A stretch of 64,000 nt of DNA from Eubacteriales bacterium (GCA_030533405.1 JAUNJF010000012.1:20692-84691), one strand, 5' to 3'; numbered from the stretch's first letter, positions 37,128 to 45,923 are shown. The notes: generated from the sequence alone by a model not told the origin. Numbers and translations: made by a program.

Positions 37128-38072
37128 ATGAAAGAAAGATTACAAAAGATGCGATGGCTGTTTGGTGCGGGAATGTTATGTGCGATTGCGCTAACCGGTT
37201 GTAATAAGACAATGATAAATGTAACAGTGTTAGATGGCAATACAGAGACACAGATGCAAATTGCAGATGGCGCTACGGTTGCGCAGGCTATGCAGGAGGC
37301 AGAAATAATTGTCGGTGAAAAAGATGAGATACAGCCTGCGATGGGAGAACTTGTAACGGAATCGGATGCTGTGATTACAATTCGTCGGTATGCTAAGATT
37401 CAATTGGTAGAAGATGATGTAACAACTGAGGTGGAAGCTCAGGGTGAGACGGTAGAGGATTTGATTAACCGTGAGGGGATTGTGATTGGTGAACACGATT
37501 ATGTGGATCACGATTTTGCTGCGTATTTGCAAGATGGTATGACGCTACAAGTAGTACATCGTTTAGAGGTTTTTGTCAATGTGGATGGAGAAACCAATAC
37601 ATATTTAACGAGAGCGAAAAATGTTGAGGAGTTATTGGCAGAGCAAAAGATTACAATTGATAAGAAGGATAGGGTCAAACCGGAGTTGTCGCAGCCACTA
37701 GAAGAAGGAGATAAAGTGACGATTGAGCGTGTTTCTGTGAAGGAAATTGTCGAAAAGGAGCCCGTTGACTTCGGTACAAAGATTGAGTATTCTAATACTA
37801 TGTATACGGATCAGACCTCTGAAAAAACACCTGGTGTAAAAGGTGAGAAGGAAGTAACATATAAGGTTACTTATGTGGATGGAAAAGAGGAAAAACGAAA
37901 GTTTAAGAGTGAAAAAATAACAAAAGAACCAGTGGCACAGGTGATTGTTCAGGGAACGAAAAAAAGAAGAACGGTTGTTTCAAGAGAGAATGTACCGGAT
38001 TGTGATGGTTCTGGACATGGATACTATGTAATAACATGGTCAGATGGTACAGTAGAGTATCAGGATTATTGA
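37128..38072 (+). CDS. lipoprotein with DUF348 repeats and a G5 domain
   Basis: A 314-residue lipoprotein with lipobox LTGC (Cys25). Three ubiquitin-like DUF348 repeats follow (about residues 30-90, 90-145, 145-200), seen as INVTVLDGNTETQMQIADG, IQLVEDDVTTEVEAQGETV and VFVNVDGETNTYLTRAKNV. A G5 domain (205-290) carries VDFGTKIEYSNTMYTDQ and GVKGEKEVTYKVTYVDGK. This is the YabE/Rpf architecture, but the usual catalytic 3D or Rpf domain is absent; only a short GHGYYVITWSDGTVEYQDY tail follows. It is likely a wall-binding scaffold. It lies 10 bases behind the DHHW gene. Confidence 0.85.
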   Translation: MKERLQKMRWLFGAGMLCAIALTGCNKTMINVTVLDGNTETQMQIADGATVAQAMQEAEIIVGEKDEIQPAMGELVTESDAVITIRRYAKIQLVEDDVTTEVEAQGETVEDLINREGIVIGEHDYVDHDFAAYLQDGMTLQVVHRLEVFVNVDGETNTYLTRAKNVEELLAEQKITIDKKDRVKPELSQPLEEGDKVTIERVSVKEIVEKEPVDFGTKIEYSNTMYTDQTSEKTPGVKGEKEVTYKVTYVDGKEEKRKFKSEKITKEPVAQVIVQGTKKRRTVVSRENVPDCDGSGHGYYVITWSDGTVEYQDY

Positions 38073-38098
38073 TGTAGAAATGAAACGGAGGGGTGTGT

Positions 38099-39013
38099 AT
38101 GAAGCGTAAGTGTATTTGGTTATTGATGTTGGTGACACTTGTATTATCTACGTCGTCTATTTCGGAGGCGGCGACAAAACTTGGGAAACCGATGTTGGTG
38201 AATGTGTTAGCAACAGAAAAGTCGGAAATTAAGCTAATGTGGATGCCAGCACAGGGTGCACAGAAGTATAAGGTGTATCGCGCGACTTCTAAAAAGGGGA
38301 AGTATAAGCTGATTACGACAACAAAGAAGACAAAATACGTGGACAAAAAAGGAACCCCGCTAAAAACATATTACTACAAAGTAAGGGCCATGAAAAAAGA
38401 CAGCAAAACAAAAAAATGGACCTATGGTGCATACAGTAATATTATGAAGAAAAAAGTGCGCAAAAAGGTTAAGAAGATTGCATATGCAGGAGATTCTCTG
38501 ACGGTAGGTCTTTTGAATTATGGGAAGGTAAAAGAGAGCAGTAATTTGAAAGTGTATGCGCAGGTCGGAATTGGGGTGGCTGCGTATTACAATAGTGATT
38601 TGTTGACCTCGTTGTTGGACTATAATCCGGACCGTTTATATATTATGTTGGGTGTAAATGATTTGGCAGGGAAGCCGACAGAGGCATCTATGAATCAATC
38701 TCTAGCAAATTATAAAGCAATTATCCAATCATGTTTGAAAAAGAATCCGGATATGGAAATTGTAGTGACGGAGGTTTGCCCGGTTGGTAGACTTGCAACG
38801 GTTCGTATGGATTCTGTCACATTGTACAATCGAAAATTAGAAGACACATTTATGGACAACGACAATGTGTATTTTTGTGAATTGTATTGGGATGTTGTGG
38901 ATGAAAATGGATATTTGAGGAAAGAGTATTCTGCGGGAGATGGTTTACATTGGAATTCCGTAATATATGATGTAATGATGATTCGTCATGCAGAATTGGT
39001 AAAAGAATATTAG
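38099..39013 (+). CDS. secreted FnIII-SGNH hydrolase, copy 1
   Basis: A 304-residue exported protein. The signal peptide ends near residue 25 (EAA-TKL). A fibronectin type III-like domain (30-120) shows YKVYRATSKKGKYKLI and TYYYKVRAM. A Lys/Arg-rich link (KKKVRKKVKK) joins it to an SGNH/GDSL hydrolase with Ser133 in YAGDSLTVG, block III LGVNDLAG, and Asp281/His284 in GDGLHWN. The triad is complete, so acetyl- or acyl-esterase activity on a glycan is likely. CGGAGGGG precedes ATG 38099. It is a tandem paralogue of the next gene. Confidence 0.85.
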   Translation: MKRKCIWLLMLVTLVLSTSSISEAATKLGKPMLVNVLATEKSEIKLMWMPAQGAQKYKVYRATSKKGKYKLITTTKKTKYVDKKGTPLKTYYYKVRAMKKDSKTKKWTYGAYSNIMKKKVRKKVKKIAYAGDSLTVGLLNYGKVKESSNLKVYAQVGIGVAAYYNSDLLTSLLDYNPDRLYIMLGVNDLAGKPTEASMNQSLANYKAIIQSCLKKNPDMEIVVTEVCPVGRLATVRMDSVTLYNRKLEDTFMDNDNVYFCELYWDVVDENGYLRKEYSAGDGLHWNSVIYDVMMIRHAELVKEY

Positions 39014-39028
39014 AAATGAGATGGCGAA

Positions 39029-40003
39029 ATGAGTAAGGACCGACAGGTGATATGTTTTAGATATGTTGTAATATATATTCTTTGTTTGGTTGGTGTGATG
39101 TGTTGCAATGTGTGTAATGCGGAAGCAAAGAAGATGCCGCTGTATCGAAAAACGATTAAGGATGTATATTTGACAAGACCGGAAATTAATTATGTAGGAG
39201 CAACTTCAAAGGGCGCGATTAGAATCAAATGGGATAAGGTATCACCTAAAAACTATTATGTTGTTTATCGTGCCAAAAAGAAAAAAGGTACTTACAAAAG
39301 AATTGCGGTTACGATGAAGGATACCTATTGTGATCGCACAGGAAAAGCGAATGTAACCTATTATTATAAGGTGACTGCATTAAAATGGAGAGAAGCTGAA
39401 CATAAATGGCATGAAAGTAAATTAAGTAAACCGAAAAAAGCGAAGGTGCGTAAGCAGGCAAAGAAAATTGCGTATGTTGGAGATTCCATTACAACAGGAT
39501 ATTCTATTTATCATATTGTGGGCAAGGATACCAGGGTGTTTGCGCAAATTGGTCTTCATGCCAGTCGGTTTTATGGAAGCTCTTTGTATCAGAGTCTGTT
39601 GCAATATAATCCAGATAGAATGGTCATGATGTTTGGTATGAATTCGTTGCCAGGTAATCCGAGTGATGCAGGAATGGATGTACAGACACGTGCAATCTGT
39701 TCTGTGATTAAGCAATGTAAAAAGAAAAATCCAAACATGGAAATTGTGATTATGGGTGTAAGTCCAGTTGGAAGAACAGCTTCTGTGCGTTTGGCAAGTG
39801 TAAGACGTTTCAATGCAAAACTGAAAAAATCCATAAAAGCTTATAAGAATGTGCATTATTTTGAACCTGCAAATGTATTAGCAGATGGAGCCGGCTATTT
39901 AAGTCGGGAGTATGGCGGAGGAGATGGTATTCATTGGAGTCCGAATGCTTATAAGAAAGTATATCAGGCAGTAAATGAATTTGTTTTGGAATGGGAGCAG
40001 TGA
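39029..40003 (+). CDS. secreted FnIII-SGNH hydrolase, copy 2
   Basis: A 324-residue paralogue of the preceding gene with the same order of domains. A signal peptide spans about residues 10-31. The FnIII-like domain (50-140) has YYVVYRAKKKKGTYKRIA and TYYYKVTALKW. The SGNH domain has Ser153 in YVGDSITTG, block III FGMNSLPG, and the Asp/His pair in GDGIHWSPNAY. Block III reads MNS where copy 1 has VND, so the oxyanion Asn is kept but its neighbour differs. Divergence between the copies suggests distinct substrates or partners. Spacing to copy 1 is 15 bases. Confidence 0.85.
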   Translation: MSKDRQVICFRYVVIYILCLVGVMCCNVCNAEAKKMPLYRKTIKDVYLTRPEINYVGATSKGAIRIKWDKVSPKNYYVVYRAKKKKGTYKRIAVTMKDTYCDRTGKANVTYYYKVTALKWREAEHKWHESKLSKPKKAKVRKQAKKIAYVGDSITTGYSIYHIVGKDTRVFAQIGLHASRFYGSSLYQSLLQYNPDRMVMMFGMNSLPGNPSDAGMDVQTRAICSVIKQCKKKNPNMEIVIMGVSPVGRTASVRLASVRRFNAKLKKSIKAYKNVHYFEPANVLADGAGYLSREYGGGDGIHWSPNAYKKVYQAVNEFVLEWEQ

Positions 40004-40010
40004 GAAGGGT

Positions 40011-40874
40011 ATGAGAAAACATTTAAAAATACATTTTTATTTAATTGCTATGGTACTGTTGGTTTTGATTGGCGCGCAGACGGTATATGCAAAAGATGAT
40101 TGTGGTGCGGCTGTAACTACAAAACAGGAAGTGATGCAGATGAAAGCATCAAAAAAGAAAAAGCCAGAGTATCGAATTAAAAAGAAAAATGGAAGAAAGA
40201 TTTGTTATAACAGAAAAGGGAAACGAGTAAGAAAACAATTTGTTACAATCCATGAGAAAACATTCTATTTTGGTGCCAACAGTGTGATGCAAAAGGGTTG
40301 GATAAAAGTAAAGGGTGAGTATTATTATCTTGATCGTAGCAGTGGACAACTACAGAAGAATTGTAAGGTAGATGGTATCAAACTTAGAAAAAGTGGTAAG
40401 GCGGTTAAAACGGAATACAATGTCAAAAAAATCACTACGATGATGACTGCAAGAGAGATTATGACAAAGAATACAAAGTTTACAGATACAAAGCAGCAGA
40501 AGCTGATGAAGATGTTTATGTGGGTTATGAAGCATCCGTATAAGCGATATCGCACGATTCGTAGTGCACGTGTGAATAAAGGCTGGGAAATGGTGTTTGC
40601 CAATGATGTATATAAAAGCGGACAGGGATGCTGTGTTTCTGAGGCGTGTGCGTTTGCATTTTTAGCACATGAGTGTGGGTATAAAGATGTTTATGTGTGT
40701 GATGACACTGGACATGCATGGACAGAGATAAACGGAAAGGTTTATGATACCTTGTTTGCGGAGGCGAAGAATGGCGGTTCTTATGAGCATCCGGATTTTA
40801 AACATTATTATGGGGCTAGTTATAGTGTTGCAAAATTGTATCATGGACCATTGATGGGGAAGAAGAAAATATGA
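40011..40874 (+). CDS. secreted transglutaminase-like protein, operon copy
   Basis: A 287-residue paralogue of the protein encoded at 33243-34127. It has a signal peptide ending at VYA-KDD (residue 27), a Lys-rich linker, wall-binding-like repeats (ICYNRKGKRV, GWIKVKGEYYYLDRSSGQLQ) and a transglutaminase-like domain with Cys208 (GCCVSEACAFAF), His235 (GHAWTEIN) and Asp246 (VYDTLFAE). The AAGGG before ATG 40011 is unusually close. Its stop overlaps the next start (ATGA, 40871-40874), so they are translationally coupled. The enzyme type (peptidase, cross-linker) cannot be decided from sequence. Confidence 0.83.
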   Translation: MRKHLKIHFYLIAMVLLVLIGAQTVYAKDDCGAAVTTKQEVMQMKASKKKKPEYRIKKKNGRKICYNRKGKRVRKQFVTIHEKTFYFGANSVMQKGWIKVKGEYYYLDRSSGQLQKNCKVDGIKLRKSGKAVKTEYNVKKITTMMTAREIMTKNTKFTDTKQQKLMKMFMWVMKHPYKRYRTIRSARVNKGWEMVFANDVYKSGQGCCVSEACAFAFLAHECGYKDVYVCDDTGHAWTEINGKVYDTLFAEAKNGGSYEHPDFKHYYGASYSVAKLYHGPLMGKKKI

Positions 40875-41812
40875 GTATGCGTATGGAGAGTGTGAAAAAA
40901 ATAATTGTGAGCTGTAGTTTGATTGGAATGGTGTGCGGAGTGATGCCGGCTCAAACGGTATACGGAAGTAGTAAAACGGTTTCGGCGACTACAATCACAT
41001 ATAAAATGGATGCAGTTTGTAAGAGAGAAGATGTTAGCAAAGAAACAATAAATGCACTTTTTGCAAAATCAGCTTTTATTGGGAATTCTGTTGGTGTGGG
41101 ACAGAAAATGTATTTTAATTCCAAGGGAAGAGGATTTCTTGGTAATCCCAAGATGTTGGTACAAGGCTGTTATTCGTTTTCAAATGACAAAAGCTTGCAC
41201 TCGCAGTTTAGTTTGCAGTATGGAGGAAGACGTTGTCATGCAAAAGATGCCATTGCATATGCAAAGGTAAAATATGTGTTTATTAATATGGGAACGAACG
41301 ATTTGTGGAAAGAAGCAGATAGCACATATCTGGATTATGTGGAATATATTAAGGGCATACAAAAACGTAATCCAAATGTTGTCATTTTTATTGAAAGCAC
41401 AACGCCGATGTGCAGTTCAAGAAATGGGCGATATTTAAACAATCATGCAATTAATCGGTTGAATTCTCTTATAGAGCAATATTGTAAAAAACACAAGGAT
41501 TTATATTATGTCGATATTACAAAAGGAATGAGAGATGCAACAGGTGGCTTGAAGAGTGCGTATGCAAGTGATGGATATGTGCATATGACAATGGCTGGTT
41601 ATGAGGTGTGGACAAACAATTTGGTGGAATATGTTGAAAATTTGATTGCACAGGAAACAACTGCGAAAAACTTGGTGTTTAAAGTAAAATATACAAAACA
41701 TATGGATGATTATATAAAAGCAAAAAAAGCAGTTGATCAGTTAGAGAAAAGTACAAAAAAAATGAAGCTCGTGAAGCAATTGAAAAAGGTTAAAAAGAAG
41801 ATTGTGTACTAG
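40871..41812 (+). CDS. secreted SGNH hydrolase-like protein with GNS block I
   Basis: A 313-residue exported protein with a signal peptide ending around residue 32 (VYG-SSK). The SGNH fold is recognisable from AFIGNSVGVG, where Asn replaces the usual Asp of GDS before Ser73. Block III is INMGTNDLW, and SDGYVHMTMAGYEVW supplies the Asp/His pair. Unlike its two neighbours it has no FnIII domain. The final 50 residues are very Lys-rich (KKAVDQLEKSTKKMKLVKQLKKVKKK), perhaps for binding anionic wall polymers. It is coupled to the preceding transglutaminase-like gene by a 4-base overlap. Confidence 0.8.
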   Translation: MSMRMESVKKIIVSCSLIGMVCGVMPAQTVYGSSKTVSATTITYKMDAVCKREDVSKETINALFAKSAFIGNSVGVGQKMYFNSKGRGFLGNPKMLVQGCYSFSNDKSLHSQFSLQYGGRRCHAKDAIAYAKVKYVFINMGTNDLWKEADSTYLDYVEYIKGIQKRNPNVVIFIESTTPMCSSRNGRYLNNHAINRLNSLIEQYCKKHKDLYYVDITKGMRDATGGLKSAYASDGYVHMTMAGYEVWTNNLVEYVENLIAQETTAKNLVFKVKYTKHMDDYIKAKKAVDQLEKSTKKMKLVKQLKKVKKKIVY

Positions 41813-41823
41813 AGGAAAGTGAA

Positions 41824-42540
41824 ATGATGTACAAGTGGATAACGTTACCTGATGAATTTCTTTTTATTCAAAATGGAACAACGGGATTTCGAGGTGGAAA
41901 TCAAGGCTGGTGGAAAGATAAAAATGATGTTTTGTGCCGATATGGTTGTGGTGTGATTGCAGTATGTGATTTGGAAAGCTATTTATATAGAAGAAACACA
42001 TCAAAATCTATGGAGTATAAAACGTATTATGCCTATGTAGAAGGAAGATTTGCAGGACACTATTCGATTTGGAATCTGCCGATAATCCGTACAATAGGAT
42101 TATTACCTATTAAAATGGAAAAAGGAATCCGTACTTATATGAAAGAACATCTTGGTATGCGGTGTGATGTGCGGTGGGCGAGGCGTTGGAATGCGAAGCA
42201 TGTGTTGCGTGATATAATTAAGATGTTATGTCAGGATATACCAGTGGTGGCATCCTATGATTGTTCGTTGCGCGGAACACCATTAGATTATTATATGTAT
42301 GATGAGGAAAAACAGGAACTTGTGAAAGATGCTGCTATGCGATCGCATTATTTTACGATTATAGGAGTTTGGACGACAGAGCAGAATGTATATAATAGAA
42401 ATGATAGTGTGCAAATACCAGCGGTTCATACTATTTATTTAGAGATAGCCACATATGGTTTAAAGAGATTTATTTCTTTTGAAAGTTGGGCGAAACAACT
42501 TGGATGCTTTACGAATATATTAACAATAGAGGTAAAATAG
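41824..42540 (+). CDS. predicted papain/C39-like cysteine peptidase, no signal peptide
   Basis: A 238-residue protein that I recognise only at the fold level. GGNQGWW (Gln27), RYGCGVIAVCDL (Cys42) and RSHYFTIIGVW (His175) fit the Gln-Cys-His order of papain- and C39-like cysteine peptidases; the fourth residue is unclear. No signal peptide or membrane anchor is visible, in contrast to all the other genes of the operon. It may act inside the cell, for example on a peptide product or in maturation. GAGGA lies seven bases before ATG 41824. It is the last gene of the operon; a terminator follows. Confidence 0.6.
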   Translation: MMYKWITLPDEFLFIQNGTTGFRGGNQGWWKDKNDVLCRYGCGVIAVCDLESYLYRRNTSKSMEYKTYYAYVEGRFAGHYSIWNLPIIRTIGLLPIKMEKGIRTYMKEHLGMRCDVRWARRWNAKHVLRDIIKMLCQDIPVVASYDCSLRGTPLDYYMYDEEKQELVKDAAMRSHYFTIIGVWTTEQNVYNRNDSVQIPAVHTIYLEIATYGLKRFISFESWAKQLGCFTNILTIEVK

Positions 42541-42601
42541 TGCTTTTTTACTAGAAAATCCCCCATATATGGTGGGTATATGTTATAAATGATAGAAGAT
42601 G

Positions 42602-42633
42602 AAAAATTGTACATAAAAAAGTACAATCTTTTT
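42602..42633 (+). terminator. terminator of the envelope operon
   Basis: ATTGTAC (42606-42612) and GTACAAT (42621-42627) form the core of a hairpin flanked by A-runs and followed by CTTTTTG. The rest of 42541-42643 contains a small GC inverted repeat near 42560-42576 and no gene. Confidence 0.65.
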
Positions 42634-42643
42634 GAAATAACGC

Positions 42644-42672
42644 TTGCAATACCATGAAAACTAGGTTATACT
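42644..42672 (+). promoter_or_regulatory. promoter of the S10 operon
   Basis: TTGCAA (42644-42649) and TATACT (42667-42672) are separated by 17 bases. Transcription would start near 42679, about 257 bases before rpsJ. Confidence 0.75.
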
Positions 42673-42678
42673 AGCACT

Positions 42679-42935
42679 TGCTGTGACATTGATAGCGAAG
42701 AAGCGTGAGGTTGCTACTGATTCAGTAGGTTTTCCGTGGAGCGAATGTCAAGTTAAGAAACTGACGGCAAGTCACTGTACCATAACCATCCGGGAAGTCA
42801 TGGGATTTCAAAATACGGAGATGACGTGTGAAAGAGCGAATCAGTACATTCTAATTTGCGACACACACGGGAGAGTGTGCAGTCACCACTTGTCGTACAA
42901 GAACCAATAAGTACGAAAAGGAGGCGGCTTTTTTT
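42679..42935 (+). ncRNA. structured mRNA leader of the S10 operon
   Basis: The long untranslated leader holds several helices: GACATT with AATGTC (outer pair around 42685-42753), CTACTGA with TCAGTAG inside it, CACAC with GTGTG (about 42873-42888), and TCGTAC with GTACGA next to the AAGGAGG site of rpsJ. Length and position fit an autoregulatory ribosomal protein leader. I cannot assign the binding protein. A 75-codon frame inside (from 42683) is considered accidental. Confidence 0.6.
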
Positions 42936-43253
42936 ATGGCAAACCAGGTAATGAGAATTACACTTAAGGCTTATGATCACAAGTTAATCGATCAGGCTGC
43001 AGCAAACATCATTGATACTGTTAAGAAGACAGGTGCAAAGGTTTCAGGTCCTGTACCAATGCCAACTAAGATTGAAAGAGTAACAATTCTTAGAGCGGTT
43101 CATAAGTACAAAGACTCTAGAGAGCAGTTTGAGCAGAGAACACATAAGAGATTGATCGACGTGATTCAGCCAACACAGAAGACTATCGATGCATTACAGA
43201 AGTTAGATATGTCAGCTGGTGTTTACATCGATGTTAAGATGAAAACAAAATAA
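42936..43253 (+). CDS. rpsJ: 30S ribosomal protein S10
   Basis: A 105-residue ribosomal protein of the 30S head, also NusE in antitermination complexes. The sequence is typical throughout ([50 protein letters not shown]). AAGGAGG precedes ATG 42936. It is the first gene of the S10-spc-alpha cluster behind its own promoter and a structured leader. Confidence 0.98.
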   Translation: MANQVMRITLKAYDHKLIDQAAANIIDTVKKTGAKVSGPVPMPTKIERVTILRAVHKYKDSREQFEQRTHKRLIDVIQPTQKTIDALQKLDMSAGVYIDVKMKTK

Positions 43254-43390
43254 TCGGTGGAACAAAAATGCTTCAATATAGGAAGCGAAAATGAAACAAT
43301 TTAATACAGTAAAACCTAATGGGCTTTGAGCCGAATTTAGAATGATTGCCAAGGCAATCCGCTGTAGATTTATTAGGAGGAAATTTTAAA

Positions 43391-44077
43391 ATGAAGAAAG
43401 CGATTTTAGCTACAAAAGTCGGAATGACTCAAATCTTCAATGAAGATGGTGTGTTAACACCTGTTACCGTATTACAGGCAGGACCTTGTGTAGTAACACA
43501 GGTAAAGACAATTGAGAATGATGGATATGAAGCTATCCAGGTTGGTTACGGTGAGAAAAAAGAAAGAGTAACAACAAAAGATGTATCAGGTAAGAAAGTA
43601 ATTAGAAACCCACATGGTGCTGGTAAGGCAGAAGTTGGACATTTCAAGAAAGCAAATACTACTCCAAAGCAGTTCGTAAGAGAGTTTAGAGTTGACAATG
43701 TTGCTGATTACGTTGCAGGCGAGAGTGTTATCAAAGCTGACATTTTTGCAGAAGGTGACAAGATTGATGTAACTGCTAAGTCAAAGGGTAAAGGATTTGC
43801 AGGCGGAATTAAGAGACACGGACTTCATACAGGTCCTAAGACTCATGGTTCTAAGTACCATCGTCATGCAGGTTCTAACGGTTGTGCTACTGACCCTGGT
43901 AAGGTATTCAAGGGTAAGAAGATGGCAGGTCATATGGGATCTGTAAGAGTTACCGTTCAGAACTTAGAGGTTGTTAAGATAGATGTAGAGAATGACGTTA
44001 TCTTGGTTAAGGGATCTGTTCCAGGACCTAAGAAGTCATTAGTTATGATTAAAGAGACCGTTAAGAGCGGAAAGTAA
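43391..44077 (+). CDS. rplC: 50S ribosomal protein L3
   Basis: A 228-residue L3, an early assembly protein near the peptidyl transferase centre. It starts [20 protein letters not shown] and has the central loop [21 protein letters not shown] in two parts. ATG 43391 follows TAGGAGG; a longer in-frame extension to 43346 is unsupported. The 137-base gap after rpsJ holds no gene; it has a small GATTGCC/GGCAATC inverted repeat. Confidence 0.98.
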   Translation: MKKAILATKVGMTQIFNEDGVLTPVTVLQAGPCVVTQVKTIENDGYEAIQVGYGEKKERVTTKDVSGKKVIRNPHGAGKAEVGHFKKANTTPKQFVREFRVDNVADYVAGESVIKADIFAEGDKIDVTAKSKGKGFAGGIKRHGLHTGPKTHGSKYHRHAGSNGCATDPGKVFKGKKMAGHMGSVRVTVQNLEVVKIDVENDVILVKGSVPGPKKSLVMIKETVKSGK

Positions 44078-44099
44078 TCTGAGGAAGGAGGAATAGAGA

Positions 44100-44720
44100 A
44101 TGGCAACAGTAGCTGTTTACAACACTCAGGGTAAAGAAGTTGATAAGTTAGAACTTAACGATTCAGTATTCGGTGTAGAAATAAATGAGCATTTAGTTCA
44201 CATGGCAGTTGTGGCTCAGTTAGCTAACAAGCGTCAGGGAACACAGAGCGCTAAGACACGTGCAGAAGTTCGTGGTGGCGGAAGAAAACCTTGGAGACAG
44301 AAGGGAACAGGTCATGCAAGACAGGGTTCTACAAGATCTCCACAGTGGACAGGTGGTGGAGTTGTGTTTGCTCCAAAGCCAAGAGATTACTCTATGAAGT
44401 TAAATAAGAAGGAAAAGGCAGGCGCAATGAAGTCAGTTCTTACTTCTAAGGTTAACGAGGAGAAGTTCATCGTAGTTGATGAGTTTAAATTAGATGAGAT
44501 TAAGACAAAGAAGTTTGTAGAGGTTATGGATAACCTTAAAGTGTCTAAGGCATTGGTTGTAACAAAGGATAACGATCAGAACATCGTATTATCTGCAAAG
44601 AACGTACCAAGCGTAAAGACAGCTCTTACAAACACAATTAATGTATATGATATTCTTAAGTATGACACAGTTGTTATTACTAAGGATGCAGTAGCAGCAA
44701 TCGAGGAGGTGTACGCATAA
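44100..44720 (+). CDS. rplD: 50S ribosomal protein L4
   Basis: A 206-residue L4 that lines the exit tunnel. The extended loop [20 protein letters not shown] is conserved, as is [19 protein letters not shown]. In some bacteria L4 represses its own S10 operon by binding the leader; whether it does so here is open. AGGAGGA precedes ATG 44100. The stop overlaps the rplW start. Confidence 0.98.
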   Translation: MATVAVYNTQGKEVDKLELNDSVFGVEINEHLVHMAVVAQLANKRQGTQSAKTRAEVRGGGRKPWRQKGTGHARQGSTRSPQWTGGGVVFAPKPRDYSMKLNKKEKAGAMKSVLTSKVNEEKFIVVDEFKLDEIKTKKFVEVMDNLKVSKALVVTKDNDQNIVLSAKNVPSVKTALTNTINVYDILKYDTVVITKDAVAAIEEVYA

Positions 44721-45019
44721 TGGCAGATATCAAATATTATGACGTAATTCAGAAACCTATCATTACTGAGAAGTCTATGGATGCTATGGCTGAGAAGAAA
44801 TATACTTTCCAGGTTCATCCAGAAGCAAACAAGGCTATGATCAAAGAAGCTGTTGAGAAAATGTTCGATGGAACAAAGGTTGCTAAGGTTAACACAATGA
44901 ACCTTGAAGGCAAGACAAAGAGACGTGGAATGGTTTACGGAAAGACTGCCAAGTCTAAGAAAGCCATTGTACAGCTTACAGCAGACAGCAAGGATATTGA
45001 GATTTTTGAAGGATTATAG
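44720..45019 (+). CDS. rplW: 50S ribosomal protein L23
   Basis: A 99-residue L23, which forms the docking site at the tunnel exit for trigger factor and [23 protein letters not shown] and [17 protein letters not shown] are typical. It starts within the last base of rplD's stop (TAATG), so translation is coupled. Confidence 0.97.
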   Translation: MADIKYYDVIQKPIITEKSMDAMAEKKYTFQVHPEANKAMIKEAVEKMFDGTKVAKVNTMNLEGKTKRRGMVYGKTAKSKKAIVQLTADSKDIEIFEGL

Positions 45020-45080
45020 AATCCGGTGATTCATACGCAAGCAAGCGTGACAATAAATGCAATTTGAAAGGAGAAATAAA

Positions 45081-45923
45081 ATGGGAATTAAGACATATAA
45101 CCCATATACACCTTCCAGAAGAAATATGACTGGTTTGGATTTCGATGTTATCACAACTGATAAGCCAGAGAAGTCCCTTACAACTTCATTAAAGAAGACA
45201 GCTGGTCGTAATAATCAGGGAAAGATTACAGTAAGACACCATGGTGGTGGATCTAGAAGAAAATACAGAATTATCGATTTTAAGAGAAGAAAAGATGATG
45301 TTGTTGCAACAGTAGCATCAATCGAGTACGATCCAAATAGAACAGCTAACATCGCATTAATTAACTATGCTGATGGTGAGAAGGCTTACATCTTAGCTCC
45401 AGTTGGTTTAAAGGTTGGAGATAAGGTTATGAACGGAGCAAATGCTGAGATTAAGATTGGTAACTGCTTACCTTTAGAGAATATTCCGGTTGGTACTGAG
45501 GTACACAACGTAGAACTTTACCCAGGTAAGGGTGGACAGTTAGTTCGTTCTGCTGGTAACTCTGCACAGCTTATGGCTAAGGAAGGAAAGTATGCAACAC
45601 TTCGTTTGCCATCAGGCGAAATGAGAATGGTTCCAATTATTGCACGTGCAACAATTGGTCAGGTTGGTAATATCGAGCACGGCCTTGTTAATATTGGTAA
45701 GGCTGGACGTAAGCGTAACATGGGTATCAGACCTACAGTTCGTGGTTCTGTTATGAACCCTAATGACCATCCACACGGTGGTGGTGAGGGTAAGACAAGT
45801 ATTGGTCGCCCAGGTCCATGTACACCATGGGGCAAGCCAGCACTTGGACTTAAGACTCGTAAGAAGAATAAACATTCTAATAAGATGATCGTTAGAACTA
45901 GAGACGGTAAGAACGTTAAATAA
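45081..45923 (+). CDS. rplB: 50S ribosomal protein L2
   Basis: A 280-residue L2, needed for subunit association and peptidyl transfer. Conserved segments include [40 protein letters not shown] and the C-terminal [20 protein letters not shown] with the conserved His just before (NDHPHGGG). ATG 45081 follows AAAGGAG; an in-frame ATG at 45057 is too early. Confidence 0.98.
   Translation: MGIKTYNPYTPSRRNMTGLDFDVITTDKPEKSLTTSLKKTAGRNNQGKITVRHHGGGSRRKYRIIDFKRRKDDVVATVASIEYDPNRTANIALINYADGEKAYILAPVGLKVGDKVMNGANAEIKIGNCLPLENIPVGTEVHNVELYPGKGGQLVRSAGNSAQLMAKEGKYATLRLPSGEMRMVPIIARATIGQVGNIEHGLVNIGKAGRKRNMGIRPTVRGSVMNPNDHPHGGGEGKTSIGRPGPCTPWGKPALGLKTRKKNKHSNKMIVRTRDGKNVK

Noticed and set aside
31801-42540. 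Recent horizontal transfer of the envelope block
   Set aside because: No integrase, tRNA, direct repeats or clear change in base composition is visible; Lys-rich coding explains its A-rich look.
42683-42910. 75-codon frame in front of rpsJ
   Set aside because: It lies in the helix-rich leader, has no ribosome site and no protein-like pattern.
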